64,000 nt of DNA, taken from the NCBI RefSeq assembly GCF_036373705.1, contig NC_089857.1:33752284-33816283 (forward strand). Direction: 5' to 3'. Source of the DNA: Amia ocellicauda (Eukaryota; Chordata; Actinopteri; Amiiformes; Amiidae). A model generated the notes under the pieces. It was not told the DNA's origin. It saw only the letters and a program-made list of their open reading frames with translations, and did not search any database. Made by a program: the position numbers and the translations under genes. Numbering within the stretch: the stretch's first letter is position 1; every line of letters begins with the position of its first letter. Of this stretch, positions 23,352-36,200 are shown piece after piece.

Positions 23352-26143
23352 CAGTCTTAGGTCCTCGAGGCCGGCTCGAGGACAGTTTTCTGGGTCTCGT
23401 GCTTGGCCTCTGTGGTTTGGCCTTGGGTGGCCTCGCTTCGAGGACTTTGAGGACTTGGTGTTTAAAATTGCTCTCATGTAATTTCTCATACTGAAAACTG
23501 ATTGTGAATTTTACTTTTAAAATTAATCAATTTTCTATAAATGTTATTGTGTGGAGTTAAATTAGACGTGCAAACTCAAGCTGGTCAGCGCACAGGAAAA
23601 TAAAACACTAAAGCAAAACAACAAAAAGAAAAATGTTCTTGTTTTATTTGTGCTACAGTCAGTTATAACTTTAATTTGGACACAAATTATCTTACTTCTT
23701 TGTAATTTCTTATCTTCTGTATAATGGCAAACAAATGTTTAACAATGCGATTTCACATTGCTGTATTGAAGCAAGCACATGGGAGTGCTAAATGCAAAGT
23801 GATTGTGGAGACAAGATGGACAATGGATTTACTAAGCAAGTAATTGATCATACCCCTCGTTATGAAATATATATTAATGACTTAAATTAATACAAATCCA
23901 GATGTTCCCTACATTCACATTTGAATGGAATACTGCACTTTGCTAAATGATTCCAACATGTGGCAATCCTAATATAACGGGGATGTTTTAGTTTACAGAC
24001 GATTTAAAGCTTTGTATGTCCACTAAAACCTGAGCATATCATTTAAATATCGGATATTTCTGAAAATAAATTGGAAAAGTATTTTAGAATTTTTTTAACA
24101 CTAGAACTGCCAATGCCACTTTTTGTGCAGCTCATTGTAATTCAAAATATGTCTGTGTATGTGAATTTCTCCCACATATCCGCTCTTAAATGTTACTAAA
24201 TTATTTGCGTTAAATACATATACGCCATTTTAAGTTGTAAACTCCACAAAATTAATACGGTATAAATAATTTCTTCTCCAGCTGTCGGACTTCCAGTTTA
24301 TGTGGTCTATACTGCATATAATACAGCCAACAATCTGGGCTTTGTAATAAAATTAGTTATTTTGAAAGTTATAATCATGTTGATTGCTGAAATACGCTAG
24401 TATCTTCTAACAATCACATATTCATATATTATTATCATGATTTGTTTTATTAGCAGATTTGCACCAGATATAGCTCTCGTCTGTCTGTCCTGACCGGCTC
24501 AGCAAGTTTCTAACTTTCCTGTAGAATTCAATGTTGATCACTTTACAAACCCAGGTCTCTGGATCAATGTCTTAATCAGTCAACTGTTTGATCATAATGC
24601 TAAGCATTTTTGTATTGTAGGGTACTGTAGTGTTGAAAAGCGCGTTTTCTGCATTGATACACAACTGTAATACGCGCTTTCACATGCATACTGTCATATT
24701 TCAGTTTTATGCTATTTTTACAACCAGTTACTTATGTTTTATACATCTGCTAAGATATGTGCCTTCCGATATATACACCAGTTTACACATTATATTGTGT
24801 GAAGTTTATTCTATTGTTTGTGTTTGCATGTTGATGTAGTCTATGTGCTCGTTTTGAAAAAATAAGAAAAAAGCAATGTAAATGCAGTGTTTCTGCTCTG
24901 AAAATGTTGTGTGTGATGTTCATATGTAAAACTATTACATTTGATCCAGCTGTTTTATAAAGGAGCCACACATGCGGGTGTGGCGGTTGTATGTAGCACG
25001 AAATGTCGGCGGTTCTAGTGTTAATTCAACAGACTATATAGCCTACTAAAATGTTTATAGATACATATAGTTGAAACAAACATGAAACGAGCCATCTATA
25101 GTGTATTTGGTCTTCTGTTCATAATTATGTAAGTCTAATATTTTTTTCTTCCCGATTATAATGTATATATCTAATCCGATAGTCACAACGGAGCTGTTTG
25201 TTTCCTTTATAAAAGTATCGTTATTCTAATAATGATTATTGTTCGTTTCTAAACACATTACCTTGTCCAGGGTGCCTTACAATGAAATACAAAATATACA
25301 TAAAGAATAAAATAATTGCAAGGTATGAAATACAATACATTACAATATACAATCACTTTAGTGCTAGTAAGAGCAAGTGTCAGAGACAATTACAATAACT
25401 ACAGTACTACTAGTAATGAGTAATACCATTCAATTTCCTGATAATAATAATACATGTTATATTGCAATGCAAGTATCCTTAATCTAATAATACAAAGCCA
25501 ATGTAATATTATTTGTTTAAATAGGTGTCTAAAATATTAGAATATTGGACAAATAATTGATCACATTCAATATTGTTGAATTTTGATATAGTCCAATTAT
25601 TAAATGCAGTTATTTTAGTTTATAAGGAGAGAAATGGGAATTAAATGCCAAATATTACTCTTATTGATTATTATAACTGGAATAATATCTAAATTATTTT
25701 TAGGAATTGGCCCAATATTTTGCAATATTTTCATTTTTTATTTTGCTACAACATATGCAAGCATTTTAACTATTCCTTAAATGCGAGCATCCAGAGCAAG
25801 AATGGGAGACGAGCTTTTCTCAGAGTGCAACTGTGTAAAGCGCAAGTTTATCTTGTGAGCAGTGTGGTTCTGAATGAATGTCTATCTGGTCAACATTTAA
25901 TTTGCTGAGATTTATACTGTGATGGAGTGAAATGTTTACATTTACTGTACTTTACATTTTGGAAAAGAGCTCTTAAGTTGTACAAATTTGATTCAAACTG
26001 TCTACATCTAACCCAATTGATAAACTGCATGACTGTGGTCTTTACAATTTTCTTATCATTGACCTTGACCAGCTTGCCCTAAAAGGCTCCCGGCCTCGAC
26101 CTTGGCCTTGGCCTTTTCAGTCCCGGTCTTGAATCCAAGACTG
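23352..26143. mobile_element. hAT-like non-autonomous element with 8-bp target duplication
   Basis: The left end CAGTCTTAGG and the right end CCAAGACTG form a short inverted repeat (seven perfect bases). The 8-bp direct repeat GCTTAATG flanks it at 23344-23351 and 26144-26151. The subterminal 100-150 bp at both ends are unusually GC-rich and full of GGCCTTGG/CCTCGAGG-like words, unlike the AT-rich middle. There is no transposase frame. A piggyBac-like element at 24099-25020 is nested inside. Confidence 0.8.
24099..25020. mobile_element. piggyBac-like non-autonomous element (TTAA-flanked)
   Basis: The ends are CACTAGAACTGCC (24099-24111) and GGCGGTTCTAGTG (25008-25020), inverted with one mismatch, each immediately flanked by TTAA (24095-24098 and 25021-25024). 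TTAA duplication is the hallmark of piggyBac-type insertion. The 922 bp between contain no long frame, so this is a non-autonomous copy. Confidence 0.85.
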
Positions 26144-26151
26144 GCTTAATG

Positions 26152-29100
26152 GTTTCATTATCAAGAATGTCTACCAACTTGGGCAGTTATGTAGGATTAT
26201 TAGTAAAGATTTAATGCATAGTCTTTTAGAACTTTTGTTTTGTTTTGGGTGCACCTTATCTGCTTCCTTTGCAACCACACAGATAGCATCTCATCTTAAT
26301 ATTGCATGTTAACCCTCTTTTACACTATCGCCACCCTATTTTGGGGATTTTTACGGAAACACACATTATTACATCCATGTAAGGATGTACCACAGAGATA
26401 AAATGCTTTTGCAAAGAATTCTATAAACTATGTCTAACACAATGAGTTGTGTTTAATAGGCTACGTTCTGTTCTTGACTTCCCTCTTCTGTGCCCCCAGG
26501 TTTGTGACTAATGTGATTGCCGTAATACTTTAGCACATTTGCCCATGAGATTGACAGTAAATTCCCCAAACAATATTGCAAACAAACAAGCTTACTTTAC
26601 CATGCTTTTAATTGCTTATGAGTCATTCATTTTCTATTTTATTTTTTATATTTTTTGCAAGAGGTGGCCTTTTTAAATTTGAGACCTGCTCTATTGTTAC
26701 TGAATTTGTTTAGCCAATATATATATATAAATTAAGCATAAGATGTTTAAATTATCTGGACACTAATATAGTTATTGAAAGCCTGTATTCTGGTGGAATG
26801 ATATGAGTATCATGTCACAGAGTATGCTCAAGTTTCAAACAAGTAATGGGTTTTCTACACACACCTGCTATAATCACTGATCAATATACAATTGCTGTCA
26901 TCTTCGTTTTCAGGATTCCTGCTTAACATAAGTTAGTCTGGGTTGACCTTTTCAGTTTTACATTTCAGATGTATTATTAATCAGCTCCATATAGAAAGAG
27001 TATCACAGTGAAATCATCATCACCAGCTGTATACTGTCAAAGGGCTTTTCTTTTCTGCAGAATTTTGTTCCACAAAGCATAGAAGGAAAAAGGAAAAGAT
27101 GAGGAAAAAGAAAGGGAAGGGGAGGAGGGCAGGATAATAGAAAAGTCCGGGCATGGGAGATTGAAGACAGATAAGATGACAGTTCATACCACTGGGGAGA
27201 CAGAGGGAGAGAAATGGAATGTGCTAAAGCAGCTTAGGTTAAAAAAAAATTAAATAAATGCTGTATCCATTGTGGCTGCATGTTTGATGATCACTCAGTA
27301 TAAATTCCTCATCCTCTAAGTCATTTTCATGTTGTTTTTAGCTCTCAGATATACAGATGGTATGTTCTATATACAAGTACATTTTCTAAAAAGTGGGGGA
27401 CAATTTGCTTGATTAATGTATTGGAAAAGGGGTTCATCAATTGTTTAAATTGTTTCGTATAGTCCAGTTTACAACTGACAGATGATATTAGATAGTATGA
27501 AATGAAAACACATTTGTTTTCTGGAGTACAGTAAAGTGGTGCACCAAAACATTGAGATTCTGTAACTAAATAATTACGAGCCTCATTGTGAGTGACCAAA
27601 AAGAACATTTCAACCTCAGGCATCGGTAAATGTTTTGTTCATTCATGTACCTTGTTCTTAGGACCTTAACCCTGGATTTTTTGGCACCGCTCTTTTTTGG
27701 TTCTTTTCCAATTAATCAGCCCACTATTTCCAGCTTTCCTGGCGTGGCTCTTCGCTTTGCTCACTCTAGGGTTCTCTTTTGTACTTATGAGTGACACTCA
27801 CATCTCTCCCATCCTACAATTGTGCTATTCCTTCCACAGATAACGAACTGTTTCTTGGCCTGCAGTTCTTGGAGGCACATATATCACCACAAATTCAACC
27901 TTTGAAAATCTCCCCAATTTCTATTTCCCCCTCTCACAATTCTGATCTCCTTTTCTCTGTTTGCCCTTAATTTTATAACACCATCCTTGATAACTCCTCC
28001 TTATCTGGCAAGGTCATAGCCACAGGCTCCACTCTTTCTCAAGAACATGCACTTCTCAGCTCCTAGTCTGGGGCATAGTTCACTCTTCTGTCTGGCTCTC
28101 CCAAATCAGCAACCTGCTTTCTCCAGCGCATCCAAAGTGCTGCTGCTCTCCTGGTGTTTTCTCTACTTAGACTCTAACTGTCCAGTAATTCTGCATGCTC
28201 TTTCAAACCCATTACTCAGAAGTGCATTCTCTATTGGCAGCAATTACCATCAGACTATATTGTGTACTGCATTTAGCCTTGGTTGATCCTCCTTTCATTC
28301 TGATATGTTGGTACTATATTTTTGAGGCACCAGCACTATGGCAATATATTTATTTATATACTTACTCAAGTAATGAATTATTCATTCCATTGTCTCTTTC
28401 AGATCAAGGATGAGATGAAAATATGTGGTGGCCCTCTAGTGGTACACAGAGAGAACCCTGATTTTGAGGCTAAAACACAGATTTAGATTACTTGACATGA
28501 AAATAAAACAGTTTATCTTGTAACTTTTTGCTCTAGGATGATAAATTATTATGATCAATGTCCAAATTGGTGTTTTGTTAAGTAGTAGCTAATAATGACA
28601 GATTTTTGCCATATTTATACATGTAGAATCAGTAGCATTTTTTTTTTCCTTTTTTGCTTCTTTTTGTTAGATTTTTTCTAGTGTCATATGAATTCCTCGG
28701 ATTAAACTGTCCACATTGAAAGATACACACATACAGATACATATTACTACATATACATATTAAAATGACAACCCAGAAAACAGTGGAAAGTTATACTTTC
28801 GACTTTAATAAATACCAGTCTTGTGGGTGCCATTCTGGATTAAGTCATTTCATAATGCACAAAGCTGTTTTGTGTTTGCAATTTAGTACAGAATACTTTT
28901 AATACGGAAGGGCTTTTTATATACATACCATATAGAATCATACACATATGTGCTATATCTATTGAGTATTTTCTATATTTAGTCCTAAATATTTTGCTTT
29001 CAGCATTTGTTCTGTCTTTTTTTCTTGCTACCTTGCCAAATCAAGTTGAATGCTGTGATATAAATATGCATTTGACTTTTTCCTAAGGGGCCTAGATTTT

Positions 29101-32100
29101 TGTATTTTTATTTATTTATTTTTAAAACCAGTGTGAAAGTAATATCACTAAATCGTTGAGCTGAGGTAGATACGCTAATGTGCTTACCAGGATCAGTGAT
29201 AGCATCTGTAAGTTTTAAAGACTTGGCTAGTGCTCCGAAATGTTTTTGCTGGTCTACGAAAAACAAAACATAACAGCTATCATTATTAGATTACGTTTCT
29301 CCTATGCAAAAAATGGCAGAAAACTAATGAGTTATTTAGCGAGAAGACTGGAAAATATGCAGCTGTTACAACTGTAACATTTTCTGGTCAATAATGAACA
29401 CATTTCCATATGTCGTTGTATTTAAACAAGCAGCGTGCATGAAGAAGGCAATAATTATGTTCATTAACTGCTAGCCTCACTGTGTGTGGCTCACCTCAGA
29501 CTTCATGCAGGAAGGGCAGATGGTAACAGCCACAGGAGAGAAATAAACAAAGGAAATGGGCCACATTTTGTTCTTTTAGTGTCAGGTTTTAATATGTGCC
29601 TTCTTGTAGTTCAAAATACAATAACGTGAACGCAATACATTCTGCACATCAGATGTCTGGAAGTCTCACATCTGAACCCCATGTGTTTTTATCATAAGGT
29701 AAAAGTATTGTCTTTCAGATTTGTGTAATGTCTCTAAGATTTCCTGCACTTGGGACATCAAACTCCATAACTTTCAACACATGCCAGCATATGTACCAAC
29801 AAAATACCAGCTGCACCCAAGTCAGCACCACAAAGCGACATAAGCCTGTATAATAAAATGTACACTAAATAAAATAATCTTCTCTAAAACTTAAAACACA
29901 GTAGAAGCAATGATTACACTTTTGTTATACCCATGACAGTCTTTTCAGTATGATTTGAAAATAAACACACTGATAAAAAGTTTTTACTTTCTTTCATTAT
30001 TCTGTATATACAATTTTGGCAATTTAGCATAGTGCATATTTGTTTAAGGAGAATTGTAACTCTAAAAGCTCTAAAAAGTTGTCTGTCTTCGCTAACAATT
30101 AAATATTGTCTAATATCCATTCATTAAAGCAGAATAAGAACAGAACTGAGAGATGTGCCAAAGTTGTTCTAATTAATTGAAGATACACTTCAGAACAAAA
30201 GAAAAGAAGCAAATGATGAGGTGACACTTGGCCTCTCACTTGTCTTGTTGCCAGTAGTTCACACATACAAAAACTAAATCAAGCTGGAGGGAGACGAAAG
30301 AACAAAAATCCAAGAAACGGTTGAATGCTTTGCTCCAAATAGCCACATTTCCTTGTGTAAAAATGTGTCTCCTGTTCTTAGTTTTGAGTCCAATTATACT
30401 TAATTGGCTATTGTGCCCATTGAATATGGTCTGTATCCGAGTTTAAGTAATTGTTCAGATTTAATTTACCAGTCTTTTCAGGTTTTAGAATAACTCAGTC
30501 AAATGTTTTCTTTTATACCAGGATCAAGATATCCAATTTGTCTTAAGTATCCATACATATAATACTTTCAATACTTTTTTTTTTATTCTGGTTGCTCTTC
30601 TCTGAACTGTGGTAGGTGGAAAAAAGATTTTGTAGAGCGGTGATCAGAAGTATGGAAATTACTAGAGATGACTATGTACTGGAGTAGTTTTATCCATTTT
30701 ATTTAGTTCCTCAAACACATAGGAATATACACTTATGCAAAAGCTAACAGGTTTTGAAATATAGGTGATCAAAAATATATTAAATGAGATTAATGAATTC
30801 TCAGTTAGAATTATTTTAATTTAACCAACCAATATATATGTTCATTGAATCTGTTATGGGTGAATGCATGTAATTTAATGGAAAATCAGAAATTGTAGTC
30901 AGAAATGTATTCACAGTGCTATGTTTCCCGTCATGTTAATTAATGTGCTTGAAAACTGAATATTTAAGTTAAGTTAAAGGAGAAATAGGATAAGAGGATA
31001 AAACCACCATTTATAAATATTTTAAATTAATTCACAATACATTTAAATTTAACTTCAATAATCATAATGATAATACAATAATATAGATTTCCTAGTGCTA
31101 ATATCAATGAGAATTGTTCACTGAAAAGAAGGGATGGACTGCAAATGTCTGATCTACTTCTATATTCCAGTGAAAAACAGCTTCTAAACATGTGTCTCAA
31201 ACTGATTATAAGCGATGAGGAAGTGTAAAGGGTAGGCAAAAAAAATGTAGGCTTTAGTGAAGACGTGTCCAATTATTCAAAAAGGAAGCTCAATGCGCTA
31301 TAAAATTAAATACCACTTCTCAGCACTAAATGTTAAAACCACATCTTAAATTTGGTTTTCCGTCTCGTTTTATTCAGATGTAAACTGACAAAACACACCT
31401 TAAGCCAGTTTCAATAGAAAGTGTAACTGCAATTCAAAAATATAGATCAATAAATAATGGTTGCTACTTCACCTCTTCGGCTGTCTATCACCGACACAGT
31501 GGATGAACCGGATAATAACTGACTTTTTAGTTCCGCTCTTTCACAGGGAAGCCCTAGCAAAGAAAAAGTCCATAAACAACCAAACATTAATTAGGAGCCA
31601 AAGCTGAAAGGATTAACCTTCAAGAAACCCCACTGGTTTCTCCCTCAGTGTTTCCGGCTTCTTTATTGCTGAACCATATGGCGTTTGGAATTACAAAGTG
31701 CTCTATTGTGATGGCATGCTCACTGGCTTACACGAGGCTGGCAAGGACAAATAATATTACGACTTTAGAGGTTTGCAGTGCAGTACATCAAGATTAGATT
31801 AAATTACATCTAACAGAGTGGAGTGTTTTCAATCAGCCATGCATGCATGTTAACATTTGTGTATGACATGCCACAAATTAAAGAATCTCTTTAAAAACAA
31901 TTCAATTAAATGGATTTTGGAGACACCAATAAAAAAAGATTGATGTAATTGAGTGAACTACACATTTACCTTCATCATGGGCCAAAGCGCTGGTGTAAAA
32001 CGAACCAAGATCACATCACTTAGCTCTCATACCGGACAATAGGAAAGGTGCATGTGGATTCTACTAGATGCCAACATACCCATCACAGTATACAAGTAAC

Positions 32101-33243
32101 TGGCTAAAATCACAGGCTTTTGTAAAATATTACATTACATTACATTAACTGGGTTCTAGTTACATCTACTTTTGAAGCTGGATTGTTGGTCATTCTGCAA
32201 TATTAATCTCTGGTGTTAACATAGTAACAAGTTAGAATATGTATTTGGATGAGACAATCCTAAACTTAATTTAGTATCAAACTAAATGAAAGTTTAAACT
32301 ATGTAGGGGTTAGTGCATTCAAAATAGGAACAATAAATCAAGTTTAAATTTAAATGTGCAGCCTTAAATGGAAAATCTATCAGTGCGAGAGTAAGTATGG
32401 CTTAAAAGAATGGAAAGCAAAAATACATACATTGCTATGAAGGATCAACATCTGATCACAACCACAGTAACTCAAATAACAGATTTTGTGCTGCTCACTG
32501 TATATTTTATTAATTTCCTTAAAATCTCTTTATATATACTTACACACATGAAGGCAACATGTATGAATGTTCTAAAACTTATCAAATACACTAAATTGCT
32601 TACTGCAAAATGTAATTAACACCCTTTATTCCCAAGAAAACATGTTATTTATTTAAGGGCTTCCAATTTTGTGGATTATGCCTTTAACATTACAAAATGA
32701 TTTTGTGCGCAAGCATAGATTGATATTGATGTGCCACATACGTCCTAGAAAACATTTTCAAAGCAGTTACATGAAGTTAAATATTTTGGTAGCCTGATTC
32801 TTAAATCCATGTTTTAAAACAGAATACAGTTTGTAGAGCAGCAATAGAATGGCAAACTACAACAGCACAATTGCATTTATTGTTAAAGATATATACAAAC
32901 AGTAGTATTGGATAATCAGATAGTTTTAACCAAACTGGGGTCAAAGAAGGGTGGGGTCTAGAATCTTACTATGATTAATTACAAATTAATAGGTTTAAGG
33001 TATGCAGATCATGAAAACACGGACGAGAAACGTTCATGTTAATTTACATTACTCAGGATTGGACAACGGTGCAAACAAAAAGTGCATTTAAAACCCATGT
33101 TGACAAAATCGTTCATATATTAATCTTTATACAATGCACATTTAAGCATGGTTATTCTATTCCTAAAGGCAAAGTGTAAAATATTGGAATGTATACATTA
33201 ATCTAGTTTTTCTTGTAATAAGAAATAGAGAAGCAGCTGGCAC
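26152..33243. other. AT-rich intergenic stretch downstream of OSTF1, no gene seen
   Basis: No coding region is recognisable. A purine-rich block lies at about 27085-27215 and a pyrimidine-rich, gene-like but unassigned block at about 27660-28180. The OSTF1 3' UTR must lie at the right edge; I could not fix its poly(A) site. Confidence 0.5.
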
Positions 33244-36200
33244 TCAGTCCGAGTCTTCATCGTCAAGATATTCCTCTGCATTGCTGTGGGTTCGGATTAT
33301 GTCTATTACAAAAAACAAAACAAAAACGTATATTTGAAAAATATTGGTAAATGTTATGACTTCTTACAGGAGCAAAAAAACATCTACATACTTTAAACTC
33401 CAAGGGATATACAGCTCTTTAGCGTACGTGCTCAAAAATAGGATTTTAAAACTGCAGTCAATTTCCTGGTCTTATTACATATGAAAAACAGTTATAAAAA
33501 AAAAAAAAAAAAAAAAACTTTTCCTTTTGTAGCCTAAAATGGTCTGATTTACTTAATCTCACTGAGTGCTGTCTAGATTTTGAACAGAGCATTCAGTCAA
33601 CACAGCCACCTGGTGGACAGTTACTGCAGCTGTAAAAAGAAAACACTAGCAAAGCAAATCTTATTTTCTAAAGTTTTTAATTGTTTTAAGTGGAACCAGA
33701 AAGGCATTCATAAAATAAGTACTGGCAGTCACATACATTTCTTAGCCAATATGTACATGTTCTAGAATAGAATTGTGCAAGATATCTAAGATCAGTTAAC
33801 TTTCAGATTCTTTCTGCTTTATCAATCATTGGGATCTACAGAAAGGAAGTGGTTTTAAAAAAACATTAGATATGATTTATTCTTTAACAGGGTCAAATGA
33901 ATAAACTCCAATTAAACAAAGATCAATGAGAAGACCTATCTGATCACACTTACTGGTTCCTTGTTTCCTTTTCAGCAGGGATGCACACTGTGCATTTGTA
34001 GCCATTTCCAAGGCCAGTTTCTTCTCATTATTTAGGATATCTGTTCTTGCATCTTAAAAACAAAAGGAAAACAAAATATCAAAAAGAAAAGCATGACATA
34101 ATATACTGTTAATGAACTTACTAGTTTAGTTAATGAATAGCCTCTACCAAGTACAATTATGAAAAATAACATCCTGATAAAAATAAATAAATAATGGATT
34201 TCATTTCTTTTTAAAGGTTAAATGTTAATTATAATGTCTGACAGACATATATAGCATTAGCATACATCTTTTAATTATAATTAATGCCAATCCCTCCTTG
34301 GCTATAAAGCATAGAATAAATACAATGATGGTGAATGAAGTGAACAGGTAATGTTTTTGAGTTAACAGAGTTTGTCGAAGTTCTTTGTTACTAGATCAAT
34401 AAGTAGTGGTGATTCCAGACAAACTGAAATGGGGTGGCCAGAAGGGTCCAGTAGTTATTCTGGAGGTGGCACACCTTTGGTTGGGGGGGGGCGTGATTAC
34501 ATTAAAGGATGTACCTATACTTTCTAAATATGTCCTGAAAGTTTCATTCACATCCATTGCTTATAAGATGGGAAAAAAGCACATTTGTTGTTAGACTGTT
34601 TTAAAAAACAAATTGGATTCCTCACATCAGGACATTCACTAGTGTAAACAACTGGCATTGACAGTGAAAGCGACGTTACTGGTTCACCCCCACAGTCCCT
34701 GACATTAGATACAGGAGAGCAGGACGACATATACATTTTATTAATATAGCTTCGAGTGACCTGGACGTTTCACAGAGGTGTCACTTCAGATGCGTTTTTT
34801 ATGCACTTAGCATTCAAACCTACACATCAAAACTACACATAATAAACCTTTAAAGCACGGTAATTTGGCTACAGATTTTAACTTTCTCCCGAAAATTGCA
34901 GTGACGAGAGGGGGGGCCAGGCCAAGCTTCATGACGGGTGTCCGTGGCCCCCCTGCCCCCCCCCCCGGAATAAGGTGTTTATTTTATTCTATGCCTTCTG
35001 TACATCTGGAGTGCGGATAACTATGTTATTCTGAATTTATTTCTAGGGAACGTTAAACAAGTACTTACTTTTGTTGAGTAACATTTCTACAATGTCTGAG
35101 TATCCCTTCCATGCTGCAGCATGCAGAGCTGTGTCTCCAAGTTTATTCTGTTATGAAGCAAACATGCATCACAAACACAAATGTATATGTATTACATATA
35201 TAATAACAAATATACATGCATATACACACATTTTAATGTTATTACATTATTTTAAGTCTGAAAGCTTCCTACCTGTTGATTGAGTTCCACATTAGAATGG
35301 CCAAGTAACATCTCCACTACATCTGTTAAAAAGAATAACAAGTTAAAACCATCGATCACAAAGAAAAAGCAATGTTCATGGGTGTCTACAGTCTCCAATT
35401 TCAGAAGCAAGAACACTGTGGCACAGACTGCTGGACAGTTTTTAACTTTGTAAAATTCCAAATAATTTCCAATAAAATTCTGTCAAGACGTTTTTTAGTT
35501 TTTACTCTTGTGTAATGCAACTTGGAAAAATTCACTTTCCAGTGACAATAAATCTTGGTGAACTTCAACTTGCTGTTCTTTCCAGCCTTCCCCTTGCACT
35601 GCTCAAATCAGGGGTTACATACTGTGTCAATACAGCTGTATTATACTGTATAGTAGTTGTAACAAACCCAAGCTTTTTCCTTTGCAAATAATTTTCCATT
35701 TGATAATAACTTAGCTATTGGGGAAATAAGTCTACCTTTGAAGATACATTTTCAAAGGAGTACAGAAGAATCAGAAATGGGCAAGGTCATTACAATATAA
35801 CAAAAAAACAACACAAAAACAAACACTATACTGATGAGAAACTTTCAGGTGAAACGTATGGAATGTATGTTATTAACAATGTACTTTAGTATTTAACAGC
35901 ACACTAAGAACTACAACACCTCTATAACCTATAACAGCTAGATGTATAAGCTATAAGAAAATGGGATAAAAAATGAAGGATGTGTCTACATGGAACAGAA
36001 CTAGCAAAAGACGAAGTAAGAAGGCAAACCTTTGCTTTTCCAGTAATGAAACAGAAAGCTAAATAAAAGACTGCAAGAAAATAACATGTTTATACATATT
36101 AGGTTTTCATTTCAAACAGAGATCAATGGTAAAATGTGGATTGCATAGAAACATGATAAATGTATTTTCTCGAAATAGCAGTCAAGCACACTACTAAAAA

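Noticed and set aside
23186..23494. 102-codon plus-strand frame
   Set aside because: It crosses the left limit of the hAT-like element at 23352, and its sequence reflects the GGCCTTGG subterminal words.
28030..28180. Possible LINE reverse-transcriptase C-terminal scrap (LQRIQSAAALL-like reading)
   Set aside because: Only about ten residues fit and the surrounding frame does not continue; chance cannot be excluded.
34403..34975. Possible hAT fragment in OSTF1 intron 8, with G/C runs at 34482-34491 and 34910-34967
   Set aside because: The style recalls GGGGGCCA-type hAT ends, but I could not find matching termini or a target duplication.
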